DNA of 51,806 nucleotides from an uncultured Lachnospiraceae bacterium (GTDB lineage: Bacteria > Bacillota > Clostridia > Lachnospirales > Lachnospiraceae): NCBI GenBank assembly GCA_949840805.1, contig CATKXR010000031.1:1-51806 (forward strand), read 5' to 3'. Positions 24,375 to 34,300 of the stretch are shown in pieces (the first letter of the stretch is position 1; each line of letters opens with the position of its first letter). A program made the position numbers and the translations under genes. The notes under the pieces are model-generated. The model made no database searches. It worked only from the letters and a program-made list of their open reading frames with translations, and was not told the origin of the DNA.

Positions 24375-25188
24375 ATATTTAAAGATATGCAGTGCATGGG
24401 CATTGAGTGCAATAACTATAATCTTCACTTTTATTCCAGAAAAATGTTTCAGCCAATATAAACTGCCAATAAATGTATCCGAAGAAGTGCATATTATACT
24501 CAATCGTATCTTAACATATATTATTGTGTTTATAATATCAGCAGTATTATACCAATGGTACTTGCAAACTAGAAAGGAAGTTACTATAAAAGGTAAGAAT
24601 TACCGTATTCAAATTGAATATGGAGATTTATTGCAAAAACATGATTACAAAAAGGTAATTTCATTTGACGAATGTTTTACAACAAGTGTAGGCCCTGCTC
24701 CATCTGATGTAAATGCAGACTCTATTTGTGGACAGTTTTTGCAAAGCCATCCTATTTCTACACAAGAAATGCAACTTTTGATTGATAAAGCACATTTGAA
24801 ACCGATGAGAAGTAAGTCAAAATTTCAAAGTAAGACCAGGTATGAATCTGGTAAGTTAGTACCATACAATGATTTTTTATTGATGTCATTTGCAAAATTA
24901 AACGAAAACGGAAGAGGTGAAATGACCCGTGATGACTTCCTTGATTGTCTGTCTCTGCTGTGGAAAGAGATTGATACATATTACGGGCAAAAAAACGTAT
25001 GTATATCCATTTTAGGGTCAGGTGTTACTTATATGGGAGATGAATCACTTTCACAGCAGAAACTACTAGACATCATAATTGCTTCGTATAAATTAAGTGC
25101 TCATAAAATCAAACCTCCTTATCAGTTATTTATTATATGCAAAGAAAGTGATGACTTTTCTTTAAATAAAATTGGAGAATCTATATAA
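24361..25188 (+). CDS. thsA: Membrane-anchored macro-domain effector, ThsA-like (type II Thoeris, DUF6430-like)
   Basis: A 275-residue protein. Two N-terminal membrane helices (about 9-27 and 48-67) precede a cytosolic domain of about 190 residues with the order YRIQIEYGDLL, KKVISFDECFTT, PYNDFLLMSFAKLNENGRGEM, FLDCLSLLWKEID, ISILGSGVT and IIIASYKLSAHK. I recognise this as the DUF6430/macro-like fold used by type II Thoeris ThsA. In that system the macro domain binds the TIR product and the membrane part causes growth arrest or death of infected cells. It overlaps thsB by 14 bp; the initiator could be the first or the third codon, both ATG. Confidence 0.8.
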   Translation: MDMYKYLKICSAWALSAITIIFTFIPEKCFSQYKLPINVSEEVHIILNRILTYIIVFIISAVLYQWYLQTRKEVTIKGKNYRIQIEYGDLLQKHDYKKVISFDECFTTSVGPAPSDVNADSICGQFLQSHPISTQEMQLLIDKAHLKPMRSKSKFQSKTRYESGKLVPYNDFLLMSFAKLNENGRGEMTRDDFLDCLSLLWKEIDTYYGQKNVCISILGSGVTYMGDESLSQQKLLDIIIASYKLSAHKIKPPYQLFIICKESDDFSLNKIGESI

Positions 25189-25342
25189 AATTAGAGAGTC
25201 TACTATTGGCTTCATCAAACAAACATACCGGCTTCAGTTTATCGGACAGTTATCCATTACAGATAACTGTCCATTTAATAGGCGAACAAAAACACCAAAC
25301 TTAAAAAACATAGATGGAAAAATATCTGCCATACTCAAAAAT

Positions 25343-25492
25343 TGCACAGTGGAAATGTGCATAACCGGCCATTCCGCCATGGAAAACGCCGTTCACAGCC
25401 CATGGAAAAGTAAAAAGAACTTTCCCACAGCCTGCAAACAGCGTTTCCCACAGCTCCATAAGATGGCCGGTTATACACATTCCCACTGCGCC
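25343..25492. repeat. 150-bp imperfect palindrome
   Basis: The outer arms are near perfect: 25354-25372 (AATGTGCATAACCGGCCAT) matches the complement of 25463-25481 with one difference, and pairing continues outward to 25343 and 25492. Inner blocks (GGAAAACGCCGTTCACAGCC against GGCTGCAAACAGCGTTTCCC-type sequence) also pair, with the centre near 25416. It lies between the ends of thsA and the relaxase gene. Possible roles are a transfer origin, a strong bidirectional terminator or a remnant miniature element. Confidence 0.7.
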
Positions 25493-25524
25493 GAAGGCTG
25501 CTGAATCCATCCCTTTCCTTCCTG

Positions 25525-26976
25525 TCATAAAAGCGGATCAGTGCGGTTCGCTGTCTCTTTTTCCTTCTCCGGTGTTTCCCTGTTTTCTTTCTCCTTCTCT
25601 TTTTCCTTTTCCTCATATCCCAGCAGCCGTGCAACATTGGCCTTCGCCATCTGCAGGTCTTTCATTTCCTGCCGGACAGCGGAGTATTCCGGGTACAGCT
25701 TTTTCTTTTCCGCCAGCAGCCCGGCATACTCTGCCTGGATACTTTTCACCGTTGGCAGCTTCTTGATCCCCATCTCGTCAAAGGCTTTCTTCGCCGCCTT
25801 ATGGAGCAGAATATCCCCCTCATGCTCCGCCAGGAATTTCTTGGAGTACCCGGCCTTCCGGTATGCCACATAGACCTCGCGGGTCTTGGCATAGTTGATG
25901 ATATGTTTCCGCAGAGTGTTCAGCTCCGCCATTCGCGCATCCGCCGCCTTGATCTGGCCGGACAGCACATGGAACCGGGCCGTAACCTCGTCTGTCTTTT
26001 TGCAGAGCGTCCCATAGTCCAGCAGCTTATGCTCCGTCAGGAAGTTCAGGGTCTGCGCCATCTGTTTCAGGTTAAATCCCTGCGCCCACCTTGCATATCC
26101 GGCTCCTTTTCCCTCCGCAAGTTTGGCCTGAATATCCACCAGCAGATTGATATGCTGGCTCTGGATTTTCTTTGCTTTCTTCCGTTCGGGGGAGAGTTGC
26201 TTTTCTCCCACAATGACAGCGAGAATATCCCCTTCGGAATATCCTTCTTTCAGGGAACGCAGCCTTGTAAATTTTTTCTGCCCCGGCCCCTTAAAGGCTG
26301 GCTGTTTCCCGGCCTTGTATTCGTACCCGGCATCCGCCATCAGCTTTAAAAACGCCTGATAGTCCTTCGGCTTCTCTGCCAGAGCCGCGTCAATGGCCAG
26401 CCGGAGCTTATCCTGGAAGGAAGGGGCCTTTTTATCCCCCAGCCATTTCCCGTAATGGGTCTTTCCGGTCTTGGGATTCTCCACAACCGAAAGGTTATTT
26501 TCCAGGCACAGCTTGTCGCTGGCCCGGCGCAGGGCAAAGCTGGAACCGAGAAAGTTCCGGTACTTATGCTTTCCGTCCATGCAGGTGGAATTATAAATGA
26601 TGTGCGTATGGATATGGGCGTGGTCGATATGGGTAGCTACGACAAACTGGTGCTTTCCCTTCGTCCAGCTCATGGCCAGTTCATAGCCGATCTTCTGCGC
26701 CAGCTCCGGAGTGATCTCTCCCGGCTTGAAGGACTGGCGGATCTGATAGAGCAATACATCATTCTCCGGGATCTCCCTGCCGGTGTAATCGGCATAGGCC
26801 CGTTTGGTCAGCAGCATTTCATTGGCGGCGGTGGCCGGATCGCAGCCATAGGCGGTCACTAATTCCGTTCCCAGCGTCTTATCCGGATTGGTCGCATAAT
26901 CAATCCGCTCCTGAACCGTATAGGCCACGGATTGATTCTTAATCTTGTGCATGGGGATAAGGCGTGTGGTTGCCAT
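25525..26976 (-). CDS. Relaxase (MOBP-type mobilization nuclease)
   Basis: A 483-residue relaxase that would nick one strand at the transfer origin and stay bound to the DNA 5' end through a tyrosine. The HUH-type metal site is THIDHAHIHTHIIYN (about 115-129); candidate nicking tyrosines are Y19 and Y27 in VAYTVQERIDYATNP. The middle (190-290) and the coiled C-terminal half are basic. The tail is a low-complexity Glu/Lys stretch ending in NRTDPLL. The ribosome binding site is GAAGGAGG. It is the last gene of the transfer region in this direction, next to the palindrome. Confidence 0.88.
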   Translation of the reverse strand: MATTRLIPMHKIKNQSVAYTVQERIDYATNPDKTLGTELVTAYGCDPATAANEMLLTKRAYADYTGREIPENDVLLYQIRQSFKPGEITPELAQKIGYELAMSWTKGKHQFVVATHIDHAHIHTHIIYNSTCMDGKHKYRNFLGSSFALRRASDKLCLENNLSVVENPKTGKTHYGKWLGDKKAPSFQDKLRLAIDAALAEKPKDYQAFLKLMADAGYEYKAGKQPAFKGPGQKKFTRLRSLKEGYSEGDILAVIVGEKQLSPERKKAKKIQSQHINLLVDIQAKLAEGKGAGYARWAQGFNLKQMAQTLNFLTEHKLLDYGTLCKKTDEVTARFHVLSGQIKAADARMAELNTLRKHIINYAKTREVYVAYRKAGYSKKFLAEHEGDILLHKAAKKAFDEMGIKKLPTVKSIQAEYAGLLAEKKKLYPEYSAVRQEMKDLQMAKANVARLLGYEEKEKEKEKENRETPEKEKETANRTDPLL

Positions 26977-27051
26977 GGATCATACCTCCTTCCCTTCGTT
27001 TCCTCCACAGGAAAAGCCAGCCTCCCCCGGCTGGCCTCTTTAAAACAATCT

Positions 27052-27357
27052 TCATTTTCTTTTGGCCTCCTTCCATTTTTCCAGATAGGGCCTGCACAGT
27101 TCCTCCGCCTTTTTCGTATCTTCCGGGGTCAGCTCCCGGCAGCCTTTTGTCAGGCGGTTTTCATGGAAACTCTGGCAGTCCTCCAGAAGCCGGTCAAACA
27201 GTTCCTCCGGGGTCTGGCAGAGATACCCGTCCTCACAGTAGGGGAGATTGTCGTACCATATGATCCGCAGATACCCCTTTTTCGTTTTCACCACTTCCAG
27301 CTCTTTATCCATATCCATATAATCCCGAAAGATTTCTAAGACCTGTTCAAAGCTCAT
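27052..27357 (-). CDS. Conserved small protein between mobC and the relaxase
   Basis: A 101-residue acidic protein beginning MSFEQVLEIFRDYMDMDKELEVV and containing GYLRIIWYDNLPYCEDGYLCQTPEELFDRLLEDCQSF. I associate this pattern with unnamed proteins of the same element family. No known domain is recognised; DNA-mimic or relaxosome roles are possible but unsupported. The start at 27357 follows GGAGG. Longer in-frame reading would run through the terminator at 27441-27489 and is rejected. A GCCAGCC/GGCTGGC hairpin (27016-27035) follows the gene. Confidence 0.7.
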   Translation of the reverse strand: MSFEQVLEIFRDYMDMDKELEVVKTKKGYLRIIWYDNLPYCEDGYLCQTPEELFDRLLEDCQSFHENRLTKGCRELTPEDTKKAEELCRPYLEKWKEAKRK

Positions 27358-27440
27358 GTCCTGTGTTACCTCCTTCCTGAATTGCTGCCTACATTTTAGC
27401 GGCCTTCTTTTCTGCCTGCAAGGTTGCCGCCGTGGGGCAA

Positions 27441-27489
27441 AAGAAAAAACAGAGGGAGCGCAGCCCGGATTCCGGCCGTTCTCCCTCCG
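27441..27489 (-). terminator. Terminator after mobC
   Basis: On the minus strand CGGAGGGAGAACG (27489-27477) pairs with CGCTCCCTCT (27460-27451), followed by GTTTTTTCTTTT. It lies 20 bp after the mobC stop. Confidence 0.7.
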
Positions 27490-27510
27490 TTTTGGGGGTC
27501 TAAGCCCCAT

Positions 27511-27849
27511 TTATGGAATCCCGCCAAGACGGGACAATATCTCATTCACCCCGTCCCAAAGCTCCTTCTGTTTTTGGAGAATGTCCTCCAAATCCGTGTC
27601 GTAAAGATTCCCGGTTTCATGCGCACGGCGGGCCACCTGGTTGATGTTGTTGCTGGTGCGCCGCAGGAGGGAGAGCAGTTCGGAAAGCTCCGGCAGATCC
27701 AGCTTCACGATATATCCGTCCACGGCCATCTTGCGGAGATATACCCCCAGGTTGTTCGTGCCGAGCTGGGCCATCTTCTGGCGGATCAGTTCCCGCTCAT
27801 GCTCCGTCACCATGAAGTGAAGCTGCACTGTCCGTTTCCGGTGGGCCAT
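27511..27849 (-). CDS. mobC: MobC-like relaxosome protein
   Basis: A 112-residue protein of the MobC type, which helps the relaxase open the transfer origin. The N-terminal half (KRTVQLHFMVTEHERELIRQKMAQLGTNNLGVYLRKMAVDGYIV) is a ribbon-helix-helix-like DNA-binding segment. SELLSLLRRTSNNINQVARRAHETG is the conserved C-terminal MobC motif. Its start overlaps the DUF3848 stop region (27849), suggesting coupling. The ribosome binding site is GGGAGGT. Confidence 0.88.
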   Translation of the reverse strand: MAHRKRTVQLHFMVTEHERELIRQKMAQLGTNNLGVYLRKMAVDGYIVKLDLPELSELLSLLRRTSNNINQVARRAHETGNLYDTDLEDILQKQKELWDGVNEILSRLGGIP

Positions 27850-28352
27850 CAGCGCACCTCCCGTTCCGGTTTCTTCTTTTTCTCCGTGCCTGGTGCCTGC
27901 TTTGCCGCCGCTTTTTGGAGATTCTCCCGCACGGACTGGCGGGGCTTTTTGTCTGTTCGGCTCCGGTCTTTGTCATTGTCAAGAGGCTGGGAATGGCCTT
28001 TCCGGTCATCCATGCCGGGGAGGGCCGTGGGCTGTTGTCTGGCTTCTGCTTTTATGACGGCATTGGCCCGGCAGACCACCGTATCAAAGACCGTATCCAT
28101 GTAGTCCGTTTCCCTCTGTTCAAATTCTTTGAAGATGTCCCCCAGGGGGCCGGGGGATTTTAAGAGGGCCTCGGCCTGGGCATTCGTCAGATCGTGGTAT
28201 TCCAAAGACAGGAGTATATCCTCCCGCACAACATATTCATAGGAGTGCTTTAAGATTTCTTCCGGCGGCTGCTCCAGCAGCCATTTCCGGTAGGTTTCCT
28301 GCTCCGCGAATACTTTTTCATAAAGGGCCGTATTCTTTTCTTCGTTGGTCAT
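27849..28352 (-). CDS. DUF3848 domain protein
   Basis: A 167-residue protein. The first 90 residues (ALYEKVFAEQETYRKWLLEQPPEEILKHSYEYVVREDILLSLEYHDLTNAQAEALLKSPGPLGDIFKEFE) match DUF3848, a domain confined largely to Firmicute conjugative elements. The tail is basic and disordered. The gene follows the giant helicase by 1 bp and leads into mobC. The function is unknown; its position suggests a DNA-processing accessory. Confidence 0.82.
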   Translation of the reverse strand: MTNEEKNTALYEKVFAEQETYRKWLLEQPPEEILKHSYEYVVREDILLSLEYHDLTNAQAEALLKSPGPLGDIFKEFEQRETDYMDTVFDTVVCRANAVIKAEARQQPTALPGMDDRKGHSQPLDNDKDRSRTDKKPRQSVRENLQKAAAKQAPGTEKKKKPEREVR

Positions 28353-28353
28353 G

Positions 28354-31300
28354 TTATCTTACCTCCGTTTCTTTTTTGTGGGCCTTGTCCGGCATGGTGC
28401 GGACAGGCGGTGACGATGATTTCAATTTATCCAGGACAGAGGGCCGCTCTGCCTTTGCCTGCCGCTTTGAGACCTGCGGCACAGGGCATTTGGTGTCTAT
28501 GTCCAGAAGGGCATTGAGCTGGGCAAGGCGGGCGCTCTTTTCCTGAAGCTCCGTCTCCTGAAGGAAGGGTTTCCCCAGCTCCGCTTTGGCCGCCGCCTGC
28601 TGTTGGTACAGGTTGTCAAGCTGGGCCTGCACGGAATTTAGGCGTCCCGGTACGGCCTCCAGCGCATGGTCGATACGGGTTAAGTTGCCGCGGGCATCGG
28701 TTCCCAATTCCGCCTGGTGGGTCATGGCTCCTTTTAAGATCAAATCCACACGAAAGCCATTATAAGAGAGGCTCATGTTCAGGCCCCGGTAGCTGCCGAT
28801 CTCCACCGTGTCCCCGCTTTTCAGCTCCTTGCAGGCTTCTAAAATGGCGGCCCCGGCATTGTCCTTGTCCGTCAGGGTATCTCCCCGGATCACCATCCCG
28901 GCAAACTCCCCTTCCGGGGGCTGGTGGGCGGCCAGGGTCTCCATATCCTGCTTTAGTCCGGTGATAAATCCTTTGTTCTGCTCGATCTGCTCCGGGAAAT
29001 ATTTCAGCAGACTGTCCTCCAGCCGGTATTGCTGGCTCTGGTGGTTGGCCTTTAAGAGCTTCAGCCGCGACACTTCAATATCCAGATCCATTTTTTCCTT
29101 GATCCTTGGGTCGCCCGCGCACAGTGCCTTGATCTCCGCATAGGAGAGGGCGGTCTCGTCAATGTCCTCACAGGAGCGCACCGGCGATTTTGAGGTCATG
29201 ATCTGGGAAATGAATTTCTGCTTGTTTTCCACAGTCTGCCAGAGGTAGCTGTCGAAGGTTCCCTCCGTCACATACCGGTAGATATGGACGGTCTTATTCT
29301 TGTTCCCCTGCCGGACAATACGCCCTTTTCTTTGTTCCAGATCTCCGGGCCGCCAGGGGCAGTCCAGGTCATGAAGGGCGATAAGCCGATCCTGGACGTT
29401 CATTCCCGCGCCCATCTTAAAAGTGCTGCCCATCAGGACACGCACCTGGCCGCTGCGTACTTTGGCAAACAGCTCCTTCTTCCGGGCCTCCGTGTTGGCG
29501 TCATGGATAAAGGCGATCTCCGTTTCCGGTATGCCTTTTGCAATCAGCTTGTCGCGGATGTCATAGTAAATGGAAAAGGGTTTTTCCCCGTCTGCCGGTT
29601 CGGTCAGGGTCTCCAGGGCATGAAGCTCCGGGCTGTCCAGCTTTCCAGGGGACTTTGCCACCTTCCGGCCCGCTGTCCCTTTCGGTGTCGAAATATCACA
29701 GAACACGAGCTGGGTCAGCTTCTCCGTCTGCCCGTCCTGCCAGATCTGCGCGATATTTTCCACGCACTGATTGACCTTGCTGTTTGGGTCGTCCGGCAGG
29801 AGAGGGTTTAAGATCCGCTGGTCAAGTCCCAGCTTGCGCCCGTCACTGGTGATCTTGAGCATATTGTCTTTCCATGGCTCCACCTTCCCGGAATGGACTT
29901 CTGCAGCCCGCTCGGAAAGCTCCTGCACCATGGCCTGCTGGTGTTCCGTAGGGTGGGCCACTTCATTATGGTATTCCACCTCCGGCGTGGGGAGGTTTAA
30001 CTGGTCGGCGGTCTTGATGTCGGCAGCCTCCTTCCAGATGTTCATCAGCTCCGGCAGGTTGAAAAACTTGGCGAAACGGGTTCGCGCCCGGTAGCCGTTC
30101 CCTTCCGGGGCCAGCTCGATGGCGGTGGTGGTTTCCCCGAAAATGCTGGCCCAGTTATCGAAATGGGTTAAGTGGTTTCTTTGCAGCATATCATGCTGGA
30201 GATAGCGCATCATGGTGTAAAGCTCGGTCATGGAATTGCTGACCGGCGTCCCGGTGGCGAACACCACGCCCTTGCCCCCGGTCAATTCGTCCAGATAGCG
30301 GCACTTTAAAAGCATATCCGAAGATTTCTGCGCCTCCGTAGTGGAAATGCCCGCCACGTTCCGCATTTTCGTGTATAAAAAAAGGTTCTTATAGCCGTGC
30401 GCCTCGTCCACAAAAAGACGGTCAACGCCCAACTGCTCAAAGGTAACGACATCATCCTTCCTTTCATTCTTGTGCAGCTTATCCAGCCGGGCCTCTAAGG
30501 ATTTCTTTGTCTTTTCAAGCTGCTTGATGGTGAAATTTTCCGCACGGCTGTTTTTCAGCTCCGCCAGCCCGTCCTCGATCTCCCAGATCTGCTCCTGCAA
30601 AAGCCGTTCCTGCCGCTCCACAGATACGGGAATACGCTCAAACTGGCTGTGTCCGATAATCACCGCATCATAGTCGCCGGTGGAGATACGGGAGCAGAAT
30701 TTTTTCCGGTTCCGGGTTTCAAAATCTTTTTTGGTTGCCACAAGGATATTGGCGCTTGGATAGAGCCGCAGAAATTCAGAGGCCCACTGCTCCGTCAGAT
30801 GGTTCGGTACGACAAAGAGAGATTTCTGGCACAGGCCCAGACGCTTGCTCTCCATGGCGGAGGCCACCATCTCAAAAGTCTTGCCCGCGCCCACTTCATG
30901 GGCTAAAAGCGTGTTGCCGCCGTAAAGGACATGGGCGATGGCGTTAAGCTGGTGGGGCCGCAGGCGGATCTCCGGGTTAATGCCGCCAAAGGTGATATGG
31001 CTCCCGTCATACTCCCGGAGCCGGTTGGCGTTGAACAGCTCATTATATTTCTGCACCAAAGTCTGCCTGCGGTACGGGTCTCGCCAGATCCAGTCCTGAA
31101 ATGCCTCCTTGATGGCCTGCTGTTTCTGCTGGGCCAGGGTAGTCTCCTTCTGGTTGAGGACACGGCGTTCCTTCCCGTCCGGGTCATGCTCCGTGTCATA
31201 AATCCGCACGTCCCGGAGGTTCAGGCTGTCCTCCAGGATACGGTAAGCGTTGGCCCGGTCTGTCCCATAGGTGGTATAGGCGGCAATATTGTTGTAAGAG

Positions 31301-34300
31301 ACTGCGTTTTTGCCGGTGATGTTCCATTCAGCGGTGAAGGAGGAATAGTTGACCCCGATCACGGACTTTAAATTATAAGGCGTGTCAAGCAGCTCATACA
31401 TGAATTGCTGGACGTATTCTTTATCTACCCAGGTTGCCCCCAGGCGCACATCAATCTCCGAAGCGTCCAGGTCTTTGGGCTGGGCTGCCTGTAATGCCTC
31501 CACGTTGGTCTTGACCGTCATATAGAGGGGATCGTCCGGGGTCATCCCTTCCATGATCCGCTGGTATTTATGGAGCTTCTCCCGGACATTGCCGGAGAGG
31601 AAATCATCGGCGGTACGGTAAATGTGAGGGCCTCCCGGTTCCGGCGTAAAATCTAAAAATACCACGCCCCGCAGCTCCGCCGCCAGGGTTTCCTCGTCCT
31701 TCCCGGTCAGGGCCGACATATATTCCATATCCACGCAGGCTTTCTCCGAGATGGAGACGGACAGGGCTTCGCTGGCGGTGTCCACGCTGGTAACGGCGGT
31801 GTGCTGCTTGATGGTACGTTTGCTGAACATATCCGCCTTGCGCTCAAACTGTCCTTCCTCGTCCAGCACTTCCAGGGAGCAGAGCAGGTAATAGGAGCTG
31901 TCATCGGCAAAGGCCAGGGCATTTCCCCGGCTGTTGATCAGGCCGTATTTCTCCGAAAAAGCGTCATAGAGGCGGTTTAATTCTGCCTGCTGGCGGAGGA
32001 TCACATCGTCCGTGTAGTTATCCATCTGGTAAGCGATCAGTTGCTGCACACAGTCCCTAAGCTCCACCAGACCTTTTACGCGCTCCGTAGCGGTGGCGTT
32101 TAAGTCCGGCTTTACCATGCGGCTGTTCTCCCGGAAGTAAACTTCCCCGTCCACAATGGCATAGGAGAAATTTTTCACATTGGGGTCGGCGGGAATGGAC
32201 GTGTCGATTTCCTCCCCCTCACGAAGCTCCGGCAGACGGGCCTCCTGGTACTGTCCCCGGATATATTTCACCGCGTCATGGAGCTGGTCGGCAAGGGAGA
32301 GGCTTTCTATGGGGGCAACGGTAAAATCCTGCCTGCCATACTGGGTGCTTTCCGAAGTCTGCCGCCCCAGGATCATTTCCGGGTGGTCGATAAAATAGCG
32401 GTTGATGGCAAATCCGTCCGCATTTTCCCCCAGGTGTACCCAATCCGGCTCCGCAATAACAGGGCTGTCACGTTTCTGAAGGAATAAAATATCCGAAACT
32501 ACCTCCGTACCGGCATTGGCCTTAAACGCATTGTTTGGCAGCCGGATCGCTCCTAAAAGGTCGGCCCGCTCCGCCAGATAACGCCGTACCTCCGGGGACT
32601 GTTTATCCAGGGTGTACCGGGAAGTGACAAAAGCCACCACGCCTCCGGGCCGTACCTGGTCTAAGGCTTTGGCAAAAAAATAGTCGTGGATGGAAAAGCC
32701 CAGCCTGTCATAGGCCCGGTCAGGCACTTTGTACTGGCCGAACGGCACGTTGCCTACGGCCAGATCGTAAAAATCCCTCCGGTCAGTGGTCTCAAAGCCG
32801 CCCACCGTAATGTCTGCCTGGGGATAGAGCTGCTTTGCGATCCTCCCGCTGACAGAATCCAGCTCCACGCCGTAAAGTTTGCTGGCCTCCATGCTCTCCG
32901 GCAGAAGGCCGAAAAAGTTCCCCACGCCGCAGGAAGGTTCCAGAATATTCCCAGCAGTAAAGCCCATGTTCCCCACCGCTTCATAGATCGCCCGGATGAC
33001 CGTAGGGCTGGTATAGTGGGCGTTCAGCGTGGAAGAACGTGCAGAGGCATATTCCTCCGGGGAGAGGAGCGCGGAAAGCTCCTTAAACTCATTGGCCCAG
33101 GCCGGTTTTCTCTCGTCAAAGGCATCGGCAAGGCCGCCCCAGCCTACATAGCGGGAGAGGATTTCCTGCTCCGCAGGGGTTGCCGTGCGGCCCTGGGCCT
33201 CGATCTCCTTTAAGGTTCGGATGGCGTCCATGTTCATGCGGAACTTGGCTTTCTGCCCGCCTTCCCCCAGATGGTCGTCCGTGATATGGAAATTCCCGGT
33301 GGCCGGGGCCGGTTCGGGCGGCGTATGCTCCGGTTCCTCAAAATGGAGCCGTTCCACCACAATATCATAGGGCAGGTTGTTTTTATCCCCCGGATAGATG
33401 GTCACAGGCTCCGCCGTGATCTCCGTCTGCGTCTGTTCCGGGACAGGGGACTGGAATAAGTGTGCATTACGCCCGTCCCGGCGCAGAAATTCCTCAAACT
33501 GTTCCCGGTTCACCATTTCATGGCTCCAGGCATAGGGGCCGGTGTCGATCCGCACATCTATCTCGCCAATATACCCAATCGTGCCGGAGATTTCCCGGAA
33601 TGGATAGGGAAGAACCACTTTGTCTCCCACCTGATAGGATGGTTCCCCCTCCAGGCGGGTTTCCTCCCTCTGCACCGGCTCATGGGAAAATCCGTCAAGC
33701 TCCTGCTGGTACAGGGCGCGGAGAACCGGCGCGACCTGCTCCCAGGACGCAGAACGCCGGGAAGAAAACTTATCGTGTATTTCTACCTCTATGCCGGTAG
33801 TGGAAGTAAAATAGTCAGCAGGTTCGCCGGTCACAAGCTCCATAGTCTCGGCCCGGCCCGCAAAGGTCTCGGAAAGCCGTTTGGCGATCCGGGTATTACC
33901 CTCGCCGGAGCGGAGCCATCCGGAAATATATTCTTTGTCCTGCCCGGTAAAAAGGCCCGCAGTCAGCACCTCCCGCAGATCATCATTGGTTTCTTTCAGA
34001 TTGGCGGGCAGATACTCGGTGATATAGCCGTTGCGGGAATCCTGCCGCAGCAGCCGCTCAAACTGTTCTTTTCCCTCTGCTCTGGAAACTGGAAAACGCA
34101 GGGAAGGGTCGTTCAAATGAATATCGAACATCCCGACTTCCGTGATCGTAAAGGCTTTATCATCCAGATAGACCGTATCGCCCGCCTGGTAAGCCGGGGC
34201 AAGGGGATCGCGGGCCGTGGCCGGAGCCGCAGGGCTTTCCGGTATCGCCTCCTTGATCTGTTCCCATTCCTCGTCCGTCACGGTAAGGTCGATCTCATGG

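Noticed and set aside
25301..25528. Short open frames on both strands across the 150-bp palindrome (both containing MCITGH)
   Set aside because: The same peptide on both strands is simply a result of the palindrome; no independent coding evidence.
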